From assembly GCA_964035545.1 (NCBI GenBank), contig OZ037767.1, positions 26,893,628-26,957,627 of the forward strand: DNA of 64,000 bases, written 5' to 3'. Below are positions 13,701 through 27,600 of this stretch, one piece after another. The DNA is from Bugula neritina. Its lineage: Eukaryota; Bryozoa; Gymnolaemata; Cheilostomatida; Bugulidae. The translations under genes and the position numbers were made by a program. Numbering within the stretch: position 1 is the first letter of the stretch; each line of letters starts with the position of its first letter. The notes beneath the pieces were generated by a model. That model saw only the letters and a program-made list of their open reading frames with translations, searched no databases and was not told the DNA's origin.

Positions 13701-15698
13701 CGATCTTGGAGGTCACTGATGGTAGAGTTACTCTCAGTGAGAGACAGGTTCAGGTTCTGGGCTCTTTCCTACAATAGTAGCTTGTAAACTACATGATATC
13801 TTATGTATATTATTATCACTAACACAAAGAAAACACAAACACACAGTCGTATTTATATTATTATTGTCATAATTATCATTATCATTAACACAAAGAAAAC
13901 ACATATCTGCCTTCAGTAATACTTATATTATCATTTATATTACTTCCCAAACAGTTTAATGTTTTACATCAAGTCTGCAATGTATGTATGGCAATTTAGG
14001 ATATTTTTCAACATATTTAGTTGGTAACTAATTTGTGAAATGTAAACAGAAATAAAAGTAGTTGTATTATTACAACATAACATATTTTATTTAAAATGAG
14101 TTGACATTTTTCCATTTAACCTAAAGATATTGAGAATATTGTGGTTAGGTTCATTAGTTCTGAGCACTGGTTATATATTAGATACAACACAGATTTCAAG
14201 GATGTACTGGTACTAGTAATACAACATAGCCTGGTAACTAACACAGGTATATGGGCACGCAGTGTAGCCCACCCACCTTCTGAACAGACTCCTCCTCCTC
14301 AGTCTTAGCCAGGCTGAGGGACAGTCTGTCAACAGTGAGTTGCAGACTCTGGTTCTTTCCCTCCAGATCTTGAACAGTCTTGCAGATGTTCTCAATCCTT
14401 TCTTGTAACACCTGCCGTACATGTCATAATACTTTACCATACAGCGTAGCATATATCTCTATTTTAGTCTATAATACTATGATGTTTGCAGCTTGTAAAT
14501 TGACACATTCATAGGCAATCTGTAATAGCCACCACCATTGTAATACATCTAAAGGTACATGTTATGGTCAAAATCAACATTCTCAAGAGCACAGATATAG
14601 GCCTATATATTAGATGGATAAAACTGATTTAAAACTTAACTGTTGTTAAACACATTTCGTGGGTTTTTTCATATCTTAGACCACAACTCATAATAAGGCA
14701 GCTAGATTACTATGTAAAAATTTATCTCACAGAAGCCAAATGTAACATTTCTAATGAGTGGATTTACTAGTTACACTAATTGATAAAGTAAGAAACTAAC
14801 CATCATCTACTTCAAAATAAGCTTTAGAAACCCAACTAAGTTTGTACAGGATATTATGGTTTCACATAAGTATTACACATACTATAAATGTATATTATAA
14901 GAAGGTCAGACAGCATATAGAAGTGGTAGATGGTTCGATAAAACTCTCACCTGCACTTCCGTCTCTTTGTCAGTCAGCAACACCTTTGTCCTTGAAATGT
15001 CACCTTCCAGAGATCTCTTGACAAGCTCCAGCTTGGTGTTACGAGCCTCAGAGTCATCCAGATTAGCCCTCAGTGCCTTCCTTTCTTCCTCCAGAGCAGC
15101 AAGATCCTAAAGTAGACGACACATCATAAATATTGTGGAGCTATACTTATATATAAATTTACGTGCTAATGTTATATTTTGTATTGTAAACACAACTTGA
15201 ACAGTTATTAAAATACTGACTTGTTTGTACTTGTTGACTCTATCTTGAAGTTGTCCTCTTTCTGAGTTGGCAGCACTCAGGTTTCTCTCCAGGTTGTTAA
15301 TCTTATCTTGCATTTGCTTACGATCTCTCTCATTGCCTGTTATTAGAGAAAGACAGCACGTGTTTAAATGTCATATGTTAGTAGTCACATGACACTATAG
15401 CAACATACTAAAGATACTACAGAAACGCAACGCACACCACAGCTACATGGTGCACATAGTACAGCTACACAGTACACATACTGCCGTCACATAGTACACA
15501 CACTAGATGCAGCACTGACTCACGTCTAATTGTCTCCTCTTGCATGACCAAAGCAGTCTGGGCAGTGGCAAATCTACCATCCAGGCCTCTCTTGTCCTCC
15601 TCAACCTCTACAAGACTTCTCTGAAGGTTAGCAAGTCTCTCTTCAATGCTGCATTTGTCATCAGATGTCTCGGTAAGCTGAGCAGTGAGGTTGCGCAC
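10728..15698 (-). CDS. CROCC: CROCC exons 31-41: C-terminal coil and basic SP tail
   Basis: Exons are 15698-15524, 15336-15221, 15106-14951, 14411-14277, 13768-13623, 13421-13292, 12834-12634, 12337-12168, 11679-11479, 11148-11027 and 10843-10728. Conserved blocks include LQERLDTTR, LEKDKTALKKTLDK followed by VEREKL, and ERAHRQRVKGLEEQVSTLK. After the vertebrate-like end, two further exons add a coil (DPRVDSLLLEQEVRRLNESL) and a tail (PPTRLTPTRKPTRSTSPLR, ending SGKRN). Confidence 0.92.
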
Positions 15699-18600
15699 CT
15701 AAAGATTAATAAAACAGAAATATAAGAACTGCTACATTATCTCATTTTCAAGATGTGTTAAATTGGCTGTAGCAGTAAATGCTATTTTTGAAACCACAAA
15801 AGCATATACCAGCAGAACCGAGTCAGCATGAAGCTTACCTGAGCCTGAGCATCGTCTCTTTCTCTTTCGGTGGCAGCCATTTGAGTGACATAATCTCTCA
15901 GAGCCAATCGAACTGCTTCTGGGTCAACTTCTGCAGCTGTAGAAGCTGACTCATCTAAAGCAGCTCTGGATGGAGACAAGGTGCGTCTGAGAGGGGAGGC
16001 AGATCTAGACCGGGTTCTGTCTGGAGATCCTGTACGGGGGATTGGTGAGCCCCTTCCGTCCGTAGTTGTAGCCAATGTAGTTTCAAATCCTAGCAAAAGA
16101 ATAATTTCAAATGAATTAAATCAAAAGTTATAAAAAATATAATGTATAAATACATGAAATATAACATTAGTTACTATTATTGCTCTCAAGCTTAACCGTA
16201 CCTTTAGCAGGAGATTGTGGTCGGCGTTTTGGGCTGACACTACGGGGACGCACATTTCGCCCATCAACAAAGTCTTCTTGTTTGAAGCCAATAGAGCGTC
16301 TCAGGGAGGAGTGGATACTAGCCAGCTTATACTCCATGTCTCTCTTAGTGCCCTCAGTTCTGGCCAACTGGTTCTCTAGAGCCTCAACTCTGCCTTCAGA
16401 ACCATTCAAAGCCAGTTTCAGTTCCTAAAAGTTAAAAGAAACTCTCTCAGAAAATATAACAGTTGATAAAGTGAATTGTTGATCACAAAAACATAGACTC
16501 CTAAATTAATATATGCTCTGTCACTGCATCTATGATAAATGAATCTGCGTCCGAAGTAGTTCTTTCTCTAATAAATAAGTTCTCTATTGCTGAGAGGTTG
16601 AAATATCAGTGAACAAATCAGGATTAAAATTTACAATCTAAATTGTTAGTGATAGAATAAGTAAATAGTATAATATTTACCTGAATTTCCTCATTAGCAT
16701 TTTCAAACTGAATCTCCAGGTTGCGCTTTGTGTCATCCAGTCTTCGCTCAGATGAACGGCTCTCTTCAAGTGCCATTTTCAAGTCTTTCTCCACAGCACG
16801 AGCTCTGTCTTCAAAGTCAGCCATTCTCCTCTGCTGGTTAGACAACTCCTTCCTCAGTGCCTCTCGTGATGCTTCAGTTTCCACCACCTAAAATAAAAAC
16901 AATTTCTCAACATTAAAAAGGAAGCAAAAACAAGATGGCTTGCTGTGTATGCACTTCTTTAAAACGTATTATTATAGACAACCTAAACATGGAGCTCAAC
17001 AAGCACAAACCATCTAGTAGGTATTTGTTTCTTATGAACCTCACTTGGTTGAATGTTCAACTTACATTAACTGTCTATTGGCAACAATTATTATAAGCTA
17101 GAACTGTGAGCGCTTCAAGTAAGAACATGAGAGTTCTCCTTATACAGCCTCTATCTCATTGCAATATCCCACCTTCTGTTTCAATCCGAAGCTCTCCTTT
17201 CTGCTCTCTTCTTCTCTTTCTTCATCTCTAGCAACTCTGTTCTGCAGGTCATTCACCTCAGAGTTCAGCTTGGTTTTCTCTCCATCCAGCATCTTAATCT
17301 GTCTTCTGAGCTCCTGCAGCTCCCTTCTAGCATCAAGTCTGGCTTTCTCTACTTCTCTCAGGGTGTTCCTCAGCTCAGATGCCTCCTTCTGGATGGCGGA
17401 TTTCTGCTCTTCCAGAACTGAAATAAACAATGTATTTATTATTCTATTTTGCTTACTGCAGAAATTGCAACTTTAATAAAGTTTGATCAAATAAGAAAAG
17501 TAATTCTAGGGATGATATTTGTAAGAACAGATGGAATTTTTCTATTGGCTTTGCATCAAAATTGTTATCTTGTGTGGAAGGTTGAGGTGTTTGTATGTTT
17601 TTTGACATAAATACTGCATGATGAAAAGAGCCTTTTTACCAAGATTATTCTACTGAACCTGTGTACTGTTGTATACTTTTGTTAACTGACATAGGACAAT
17701 AATCAAATATTTTTTTTAAATGATGTTGGAAGCTTTATTCTTATTTTAATATTTGCCAGTTAAGCCATTGAACAGCTACAGAACACAGCAGTTATATAAA
17801 TACCAGCAGACATATATGAGAGCACTTGCTACTTACTGCCAATACCAGCTAATACAGAGGTATAATATGAGAGCACATGCTTATTACTGCCAATACCAGT
17901 TAACACAGACGTATATTAGAGCACACGCTACTTACTGCCAACTCTCTGCTTAAGATCCTGAACATTTCTGCTGAGGTCAACCTTTTCAGCCTCAGTTGCC
18001 TTCACCATGTTCCTCAACTCAGCCGCAGCTCTTTGCACTGCCTCCTTTTCTCTGATCTCATCGTTCAGGTTTCTCTTCAGGTCAAAGATATCCTTAGACA
18101 TCAGTTCCTTGAGCTCTTCAGCTATACAAATATTGAGTAGTACATTGTCATAAGAACTTAACAAATAAATCTGACTAGTCTTGCAAAGTGCTAGCCTAAA
18201 GGTGAACTGGCATCTCATCTCTACAGTTTATGCTTTCATAAATGCTTTCCCTTAAATGCATTCCAGTCATGCAATCAAATCAATTATATAAACCAAGAGA
18301 TTGTCAATTTAGCCAGTTTTAATACAGTAGAAACAATTAACTGGTTATTTAACTGTGTTTCTGTTTCCATTATATCAAATTGACTAAACCTGCATGCATA
18401 CTTTGGCTTAAGGAGCTTCTTTAAATTTTATATAATTCACATCAGCATTGGTTAGAAAGAAAGGCTGTATAGAAATAATTTCAAAATCTCAAATTCTTGT
18501 GAAGATATTGTTTAAAGATTACAGAAGTTGCACATTGCTCTAATGAGTAAGGAGTTGAGATGAAGTAGTCATTCAACTAAATTTTATGTGTGACCATGTA

Positions 18601-21600
18601 GCCTGCAGTTGTGACATATTTACCTTCTCTAATCTTCCTGTTAGCCTCAATCAAGTCACGTCTGATAGTGTCTCGAGTCTCCTCAGTCATCTTCAGCTGA
18701 GTCTTGAGTTCTGCGACTTCTCTCAAAGCAGCCTCTCTTTGACGGTTCAAGTCCATGATCTGGTTGTTCAGACTCTTCACTTCAGCCTCGTGGGCGTCCA
18801 CAGTCTCTTCAAACTGTACTCTGAACTTCTTCAGTTCAGACTCCAGACTGCTGATGCTGCAATACGCCAAACACAGAAAGGCTATACTAGAGTCTGAAGA
18901 TGCAATATATACCAGAAAATTCCTTTTTTGCAACTGTCACTAATTGTAATCGACAGAAAAAACGATTAAAGTGGTAAGAAACATGAGCAGGTGAAAGCTA
19001 CAGGAATGCATTGTACCTGGTCTTATCCTGCTCAGATCTGGTAGCAGCCTCCATCTTGGTTCTGTCCAGATCTAGTCTAGTGTCATGGAGTTCGGCAGCG
19101 GTGGATGTTAACTTATCAGTTAGGCTGCTCTTTTCTTGCTCCAAGAGGGAAAGAGCCTACAGCATAGCATAGCATGTACAGAATACGCTCTATTACAGTG
19201 CTTCATGTAGAAATAAAGCTTATGAGAAAGAGATGTGCTGTGAATGTGAGTTGGAGTGGTTGTTAGTACCTGCTGCTTCTCATTCTCAGCAAACATCAGA
19301 CTGTCATCTCTGTCTCGACAGGTGGCTGCAAGTTCTTCTTCCAAGTCACTCTTCTCCTGGCTGAATCTGGCCAACATGTCTTCCTTCTCCATGGCATTTC
19401 TGGCAAGAATGTCATCTCTCTGAGATTCCAGCTCTATTCTTTGTTCATCCTATCAAAACAGCAAAAAATTAATACATGTCAGGCTTTATATTTTTTATTT
19501 CTATCCAGAAAACAAACAATTCAACTTGCAATTTTTGAAACAAAAGGTTATATCTAATAAAATATTGTTGGATTCTCTACAGACATACGAGTATCTTTTA
19601 CCCTGTATGACACTATGACTCACCTTGGCACGGCTCAGTCTCTCCACATCTTCCTCATGAGCAGTCTTCTCATTCTGAAGAGCTTGGGTCAACTCGCTTT
19701 CAGTCTTAGCGAGTCTCTCCTCCAGTCCATCTCGAGTTCTCTCAAACTTCTCATTCTCACCCTGAATGGTGGCTCGAAGGTTGGCAATTTCAGCTGTAAA
19801 ACATATCATATGTATTTAGTATGGAAACTTTTTTGCAGAAAGTTTTAAAACATAAGTGTATACCTCTACACAGAATGTCAGAGCTTGTAGCAAACTCACT
19901 TTGCAGAGCTTCCTTCTTCAGAATTAGCTCTTGGTTTTCTCCTTCCAGCTGCTCCTTCTTTGTTTCAAGATTTGCGCTAACTTGCTGTTGTTCATACAAA
20001 GCTGAGTCTAGTGAGCTCTTGTCAGACTTGAGGCCAGCAATAACCTGAAAACCAGCATTTTTATGTTATAATATATTGTAGAGTTTGGTATCAGCTAATA
20101 ATATTAACTCAATACAGTGACCCCTCCGTATGTCACTAAGCTGCGGTCCCGAAACCTCAATTTATGACATAGCAGAATATCATCCATGGCATAGTAGAAT
20201 GCAATAACTCATAGATCCATTAAATTTGGCCATTTTGTTCCTATACACACATACATAAGCCACAAAATGGGGGTGTGAGCCCTTTTTGTGACCTATGGAA
20301 TTTTGTGAGATTTGGATCCATTAGCTATGGAGGGAGCACTGTACTATCATAATACGCATCAGTGAAAGGTTCCTCAACTACTTTGTACTATAAGTAACTA
20401 TTGTGAACAAGAGCAGACAATTCATACTTCACTCTGAGATCGGTTTTCTCTCTCAGCAGCCGTCAGGTCGACAATCAGTTGAGCCTTGTCTTTAGTGAGA
20501 GTTTCCTTCTCTTTAGCGATACGCACGCAAGTCTCATTAGTTCTCTCACAGTCACGTCGAGAGTTCACTAGTTCTTCAGCCAATGAGTTCTTTTGTCTTG
20601 TCATCTACAGAATATCAACAGTATGTTACAAACATAACCCTACACATGCTATGCGACAGATCTATGCCGTATATCATGCTTTTATCAGTAAATTAAATTT
20701 GTGTTAGCACCATAAAACCAGGTCCTTCTCAAAACACTGCAACATATATATGGATATGTAGTAGCCATAAGTTCTTACAGCATTGAGGGAGTCGACCACT
20801 TCTGCCTTCTCTTTGCTAAGGTAAGAGATCTCAGTCTTGAGCTGCTCAATGTTGTTCTCAGCAATATCTAGAGTTGTGTTTACTCCAGCCTTCTCAGTCT
20901 CCACCTCCATCTTTTCCTGCTCCACTCTCAGCAGTTCCTCTCGGATACCAATCTTTTCGTTCTCTAGAGCTTGCTTCTCTCCCTGTGATTAATAACGTAT
21001 TGTAAACTAGTGAATAGAAACACATTATTTTGGCAATAATATAACTGATAACTGATATTGTCTAGCTTAGAGAACATGATCTTATACTTATGTATGACTT
21101 AACAAATATTACCTATAAATTTTTAATTGTGTATATGCATATAGATATCTTTAATGTAAGAAATAGAAAAGCACCTAAAATTGTATAGATAGTTTAAAAT
21201 AGGTCTTTAGTAAAAGGAATATTCAACTCAATAGGAACTTATAACATGAGTTGAAGGAACAAACATTTAAATTAATATTAACTCACTTGTAGAGTGGCCT
21301 TCTCTTGCTCTAGGTGCATGAGCAGTCTATTGAGCTCAATCTTGTCTTGCCCAAGACCCTCATTCAGAGCCTGCATTTTAAGAAGGGCGTCTCTAAGACC
21401 AGCCTCTTCAGATCTCAGCTTGTTAATTTCAACCTCTGAAACCATAACAGCTTACATAAAACTTACAGCTAAATAGACAATTTTGTTACAAACTAGGAGT
21501 TAGCAGCTGAATTTAAAGAAATTTAATGGTGAGCATTAATTCTGATATTTCATATTTTTAAGGATTTTTTTATGACTGCAGTGTTGCGCATATACTAGTT

Positions 21601-24600
21601 CTAAGGCACAGTGAGCACAACTAACCTAACTCAGCGTTGAGCAGTTCAGCCTTTCTCAGAGCTTCTCCCTGTTCACCCTTCTCTTGCTCCAAACAGTCCT
21701 TATCCAGCAGAGATCTGTTCAGCTGCTCTTTGGTGGCGACCAGCTCTTCTTTCAGCTTCGAGTTACGTCCTTCTATTTGCTCAATCACCTTGTGACTATA
21801 TGGTGAAAAATAAATCATTTACCAGAAGCTTTTTTCTGTGGCTTTCTTTTGGGAAAATATATCTTGTTTTGGAAAATAAATGGTCAAATTATTTCACATG
21901 TTGATAGGCAACACTAGAATTGGACTAATATCACATACACCATATATTTAGAAAAATTAAACAAATAAGCCTATATTTTTATATAACTGCTGCCGCTTTA
22001 GCTTTAGATACTCATCACATCAGATAAAATGTTTACATTACACATCACAATGTTTCGTACCATCTCTGATTCTCTTTGACTTGTCTATCCTTGTCTTTAG
22101 CAACATCATCTTTTTCATCTTCCAGGCTGTCTCTCTGTCTTTGGAGCTCAGTGTTGGCTTGTTTCAGCTTGTCACACTCAGCATTAGCCATGTCAATCTA
22201 CAACCACATGCTTACAGATGTCAACATACAACCACATGCTTATGAATGTCAACCTACAACCACATGCTTATGAATGTACAATATACAATTACATGCTTAT
22301 GAATGTCAATATTTATATACAACTGCATGCCTGTGCAATAATTGCTCCATCAATATATATAACATAATATAATATTACATAGTATAATATAATATAATGC
22401 AATACAATATAATATAATATCATGTAATGCAATATAATACAATATAATGCATTAGCAAAGATTCTAGAAATTACCTGCTCAGTAAGTTGAAGGCGGAGTC
22501 TCTCAAGTTGACCTTTCTCACTTCCAGTAACATTCAGCTGGTTCTTATATCTCTCTCTATCTCGGTCACTAGCATCCTGCTCACGACGTCTGCAAATCAT
22601 TCCAACACAGTATTTTAGATAAGTCATATTTCAGTTTTTAGGAACATACATAAAAGCTAATTACGCAAACCCAAAGATGGAAACACACTCACGCAGCATC
22701 TATTTCCTGTTTGTATTCGAGCAGTTGGTTTTGAGCTTGTCTTAGCTGGTTCTCCTTGTCATTGAGTTCGTTCTTGGCGAGGTCAGAGCTGTCTCTCAGA
22801 GCAACGAGTTTAGCTCGTAGGTCGCTGACTTGTAGCTGCCGCTTGTTGAGTGCTGCCTGGACAGCAGAGAAAGTGGAGTCAGCAAAAGCAGGAGATCTGG
22901 CTCGGCGATCAGGAGAAGCGGATCTGAAACATAACATAAAGCTAGTTGAATATAACCACCAATAAACAATCAGTAAAACATTAAAAAATGCTCTTGAATG
23001 TTGGTATTTATAAACATTTACTAGAATGTTTATACTTATATTGCACTCTAAAATTAGCCAAAATAATATACTTTGTTTAAAACTTCAGAAAATGTGTGAA
23101 ACCTTCCATGAAAAGCAAATAAATTAAACCAACTGAATATATTTTCAAAAATAAAATAAAAAGTATAAAAGACAGAATTATTAGGGTCACCATTAGCCAC
23201 AATATAATATATTTTAATTAAAGTGATAAATGAAGACAGCAGTATCATGGCCCTTGTTCTTCAAAGGGCTATGTGGATCACATTAAAACTGATAAACACC
23301 ACAGAGATAGCAGAGATAGTAGTGAGAAGATTAGTTGGAGTTACCCTTCGCTGAACTCGGTAAATACACGGCCTCGAGTTGCAGGAGCTGACAGATGACA
23401 TCTGAGCAGCAAATACATTAAATGAGGTTTTTGATCAAATGCATTCAGCACAAAATCTTTAACAAAACTTATTTTATATAAGTAGCTGAGAATATTGAGC
23501 ACCTTTACTGATATTTTCCATTTAGGCAGCAATAACATAAAACATATCAACAGTATACTAACACTTTTATATTATATACATTAGAACATAAGGCTACAAA
23601 ACTGTAATAGTATAACACACCTTCCTCTACTTCGGTTCCGTGGAGATCTTTGCACAGGGCTTGGAGATCGTGCGGTTCTGTAGCTAATGCTTTCATCTTT
23701 CTCATCTTCCACTTTACTGATGTCAGCATCATTGATAACAGCTTGAGCAATGTCACTGTCAACAACATAATAATATGCAACACAATATTTATCACGCGCT
23801 ACAAACAAAAAACAATATGTTTAACTTTGGGAGAGCAGCTGTTGACGCATGAAGAGAAGTTCTTGAAACTTATATATAAAGGTTACATAACACAAAACTA
23901 TCCCCAATGATTTCTACATACCGTAGTGCAGCATGTAGATCTTCGGTCTCTTCTCTCAGTGCTTTGGCAGTCTCGTTCTCAGTCTGATCAGCCAGCTGTC
24001 TGCTTTCCAGAGAAGAGATGTTACGCTGCAGAGCTTGTACAGTTTTCTCTTTCTCAATCAGCTGAATCTTCATCCTCTCATTAGTCACAGTCAGCTCGCT
24101 GACTCTGTATTATACATGGTGCATGATATATTTGATGTATAATATATTATGATGCTCAATATATTTTATGATGTATAATATATGATGTATAATATGTATA
24201 GTATATAATAGCACTAAAGAAAACTACAAACATGCACGCATGTAGTTAACAACAACTTTAAACATGTGACATGTGACATGACACATGCACGTGTGACATG
24301 TCACACGTGCATGTGTCATGTCATTTTAGGCTTGCAAGTGCTCGATATAAAAATATTTTGTTTGTGAATATACAATGTGCTATTGGCAAGCAGTTTTCTC
24401 AGAACACTGCAGCACTCCTAAGACGGTTTTTTCTCATCATACAGAAAGCATTTTTTATAGAATTGAATCAAGAATGGCAATACATCACAATATAAGAACA
24501 CAGGCTTGATATATGTTGTATATATATATCTAAAGTATGCCAGTGTGTTTTATAAGACTTTGCAAGGCGAAGGACATTGGGGTAGCTAAAGAATAGCTAC

Positions 24601-27600
24601 CTGGCAGAGAACTCTGCTGCCTGACTTTCCAGTTTAGCCTGCTGTTCTATTGTCTCTCTTGTCTTCTCTCTCAACATAGCCTCCATACCAGCTGATGTGC
24701 TTCCAATCCCCACAGGGGAGGACTGATAGGTCTACAATACAAGTATTCATTCATACACACATAAAGAAGGCAACTCTAAGTACAAGTTTTCATATAATAA
24801 TATTATGATATGATTCATAGAGTATGCCTACTGTACCTTCTCCTGTGCAACGGTGGACCTAGCCTCAGCTGACCTCTGGTTGGCATTGAGATTGAGACAA
24901 GCAGAGTGCATGCTACGGTGGACTCGGCTAAGGTCAGCTCTTACATGCGAAAGGTCACGCTCGGTTGCTGATTTCATTTCAGAAAACTGGCGTCGGAAGG
25001 AGACAACAGCTCTCCATAGAGACAGAAGTCTGGAATGTTCTGCAGAGAAGTATTCATTGAACGACTGCTCCTACAATTGAGAAGATGCAATTAGTCATTG
25101 AGTGCTCAGCACTTACTTGCTGTGGCTTATAATACTAAAGCTATGCCATTTCTCTACATTAGAAAACGAACAGTACCAAATACCGGGCCATATAATAATC
25201 ATCAATAATAAGGAAGACAATGAAACTCAATACCTTTTCACAATAATATTGATTAGTTGAAGTAAATTATGAGTATATATTCTAGGCAGTGATGTGTGAT
25301 TACTTAACACCAATGAAGTATTGATCACATTTCACTATGATAGTAGAATTGTAAAGTGCCATCTACTATATTTCAAAGGAGCATAAGACAAACTGTCAAG
25401 CTACGTGTTGACAAGTGTCAATGACAACCAAAGCTATGTAGACTTACAATCAAAGTTGATTTTTTGACAGGTGAGTCAATGTGCCCTTAGTGTAAATGCA
25501 GCTACAACACAGCTAATGGATATTAAAGAGTACAGATACGTACCTCCTCTCTCCATTCAGATTCCTTAGCATCCAGTTCTTCTCTTGCTCGCTGCCAGTC
25601 GGCTGTCAGACGGTGGATGTCAGCAGTAAGGCTCTGATTGGCTGAAGTAGCTTGATCCAACTGTTCTCTCAGCATGGAGTTGACATGAGCGAGAGAGGCG
25701 GATCTCTGCTGTTCCTGCAGTACATGAAACATTTCGCGTGGAGTTTCTCAAACTAACCAAACACTGACACGTGTAGACAACTCTAGTCTACACATTGCAC
25801 ATGACAGAACATGCAGTATGCTGCAGTATAAATTGATGGCATAATACTTTGCAAGAACCATGTATAATTACTTTGCAATATAAGTACTATATTGTTATTT
25901 TAAACACTTCTTTACCAAAATAAGAAAAAGTCAACATGGTGGACTAGTTTCACAGAATAAAAACTGCAAACTGGCTGCTTACTTCTTCAAGTTTAATCAA
26001 AGCGGTCTCCAGATCCATCGAGTGATCATGTTCAACAGCTCTGAGCTTAGCCTCAGTGTTCTCAAGTCTAGACTGCAAGTTGTCAGTGGTGTCTTTGAGC
26101 TGCAACCCACACACAGTTTGATATTCACAAAGAACATAGTAGAAAGCAGATTTACTGCATCATACTACATGATGTATCCACAGAATACTATTTCAACAAC
26201 AAAACTGACACATCCTAGAAAAGAATGACTAGCTATACTATAACAAAGCTGAAAACTAACAATCTAATTTAGTAGGAGGTGGCAAACCAAGGCAAAGACT
26301 AATCTAAGTATGAACAGCACAACTCTGCAATCACTACAGAGTAGAAACATCACAACTCTGCAATCACTACAGTGTAGAAACTAGAGAACCAATGACTGAA
26401 CATAAGGAATGTGAGTCTACAGGAAAACAGATTGTAGAGTTGCTGATCTTCCATTGCACCTGGCATCAATATTAAGAATTCTAAGCTGCCGTAATAAAGC
26501 AGCATTTACTAAACTAAACAAAGGCTGTTGTAATTGTAAGCTGGTAGTTTACACAAGACCTCGTGTCACTCACTGCAAGACAAGTAGGCCTACTAACTGT
26601 CAACATAGTGAGTCTGTCAACTCATATCCTATTAGCCGATCCTAATTAGGTGCAACTGGAAAGCCAACAGCTTTATTTTAAATGTAGCTGATTACTGGCA
26701 AGGTAATAGAGTAGTATTAGCTACATACAGCAGTTGATAGAGAGAGATGTGTGCATTGTGTAACAACTAATAAGCAATCAGATGAATTGACTGGGTGCAG
26801 TGTTGCATGTGCACAGACTGACAGACAGACACACAGACAGACACATGTGTAGTGAGTAGTGTGTACAGATAGACACACAGACAGACACATGTGTAGTGAG
26901 TAGTGTGTACAGATAGACACACAGACAGACACATGTGTAGTGAGTAGTGTGTACAGACAACTACATGTGTACAAACAGTCGAGGAATAAAGACCCGGACA
27001 GCAGGTGCTGTGAAAACTTTCACTCCGTCTCTTACCGCTGCCTGGGAGCGAAGAGACTCAACTTCACCCTCCATGGCACCACATTTTTTCTTATATTGTA
27101 AAACCTGAAAGAATTATTTTCGAAAAGATGAACTCACAATATCTAGGTAAATAGGTTAACAGGACATACCATTCGCTTCACCTGATCATCTTTCTGTTGG
27201 AGAGAAAACTCCAAATCGCCACATTTTTTCTTATATTGTAGAACCTGTTTTGATTGGATAAAGATTTTTGTAATAAAAAGATATCTTCAATAAATAAGTA
27301 GAATAAACATGTAAGTACTTTATGTAGTATATCATGGGGGAGAAATTGGTAATGATTTCAAGTGTTGCTCACATTTTTTATGGCAAGGCTCATATATTAG
27401 CTAGTGATTTAGTGCTAAAACTAAACGTATCACGTAAAAGTTCATAAAAATCTGCACGCTTGATATTGAAAAAACTCAAAATAACAAAGTCGATTGACAA
27501 GATAAATATTTTGAGATATACAATACAAAAATAAATTATACCACAAAATAATACATTATAACATAATAGCCTAATATAGAGTATGATCCAATTTACCTTA

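Noticed and set aside
17159-17476. Plus-strand open frame of 105 codons (Ser/Leu-rich)
   Set aside because: It is the antisense shadow of a CROCC coiled-coil exon; GAG/AAG-rich coil gives long Ser/Leu/Phe antisense frames. The same applies to the plus-strand frames at 18586, 16180 and 19821.
23345-23387. A 43-nt version of the CROCC exon using the nearer AG
   Set aside because: It breaks the reading frame with the exon at 23755-23621; the acceptor at 23402-23403 gives 57 nt and keeps frame.
26717-26974. Minus-strand open frames of 60-85 codons rich in THYTCVCLCV
   Set aside because: They are translations of the 44-bp minisatellite and have no splice or homology support.
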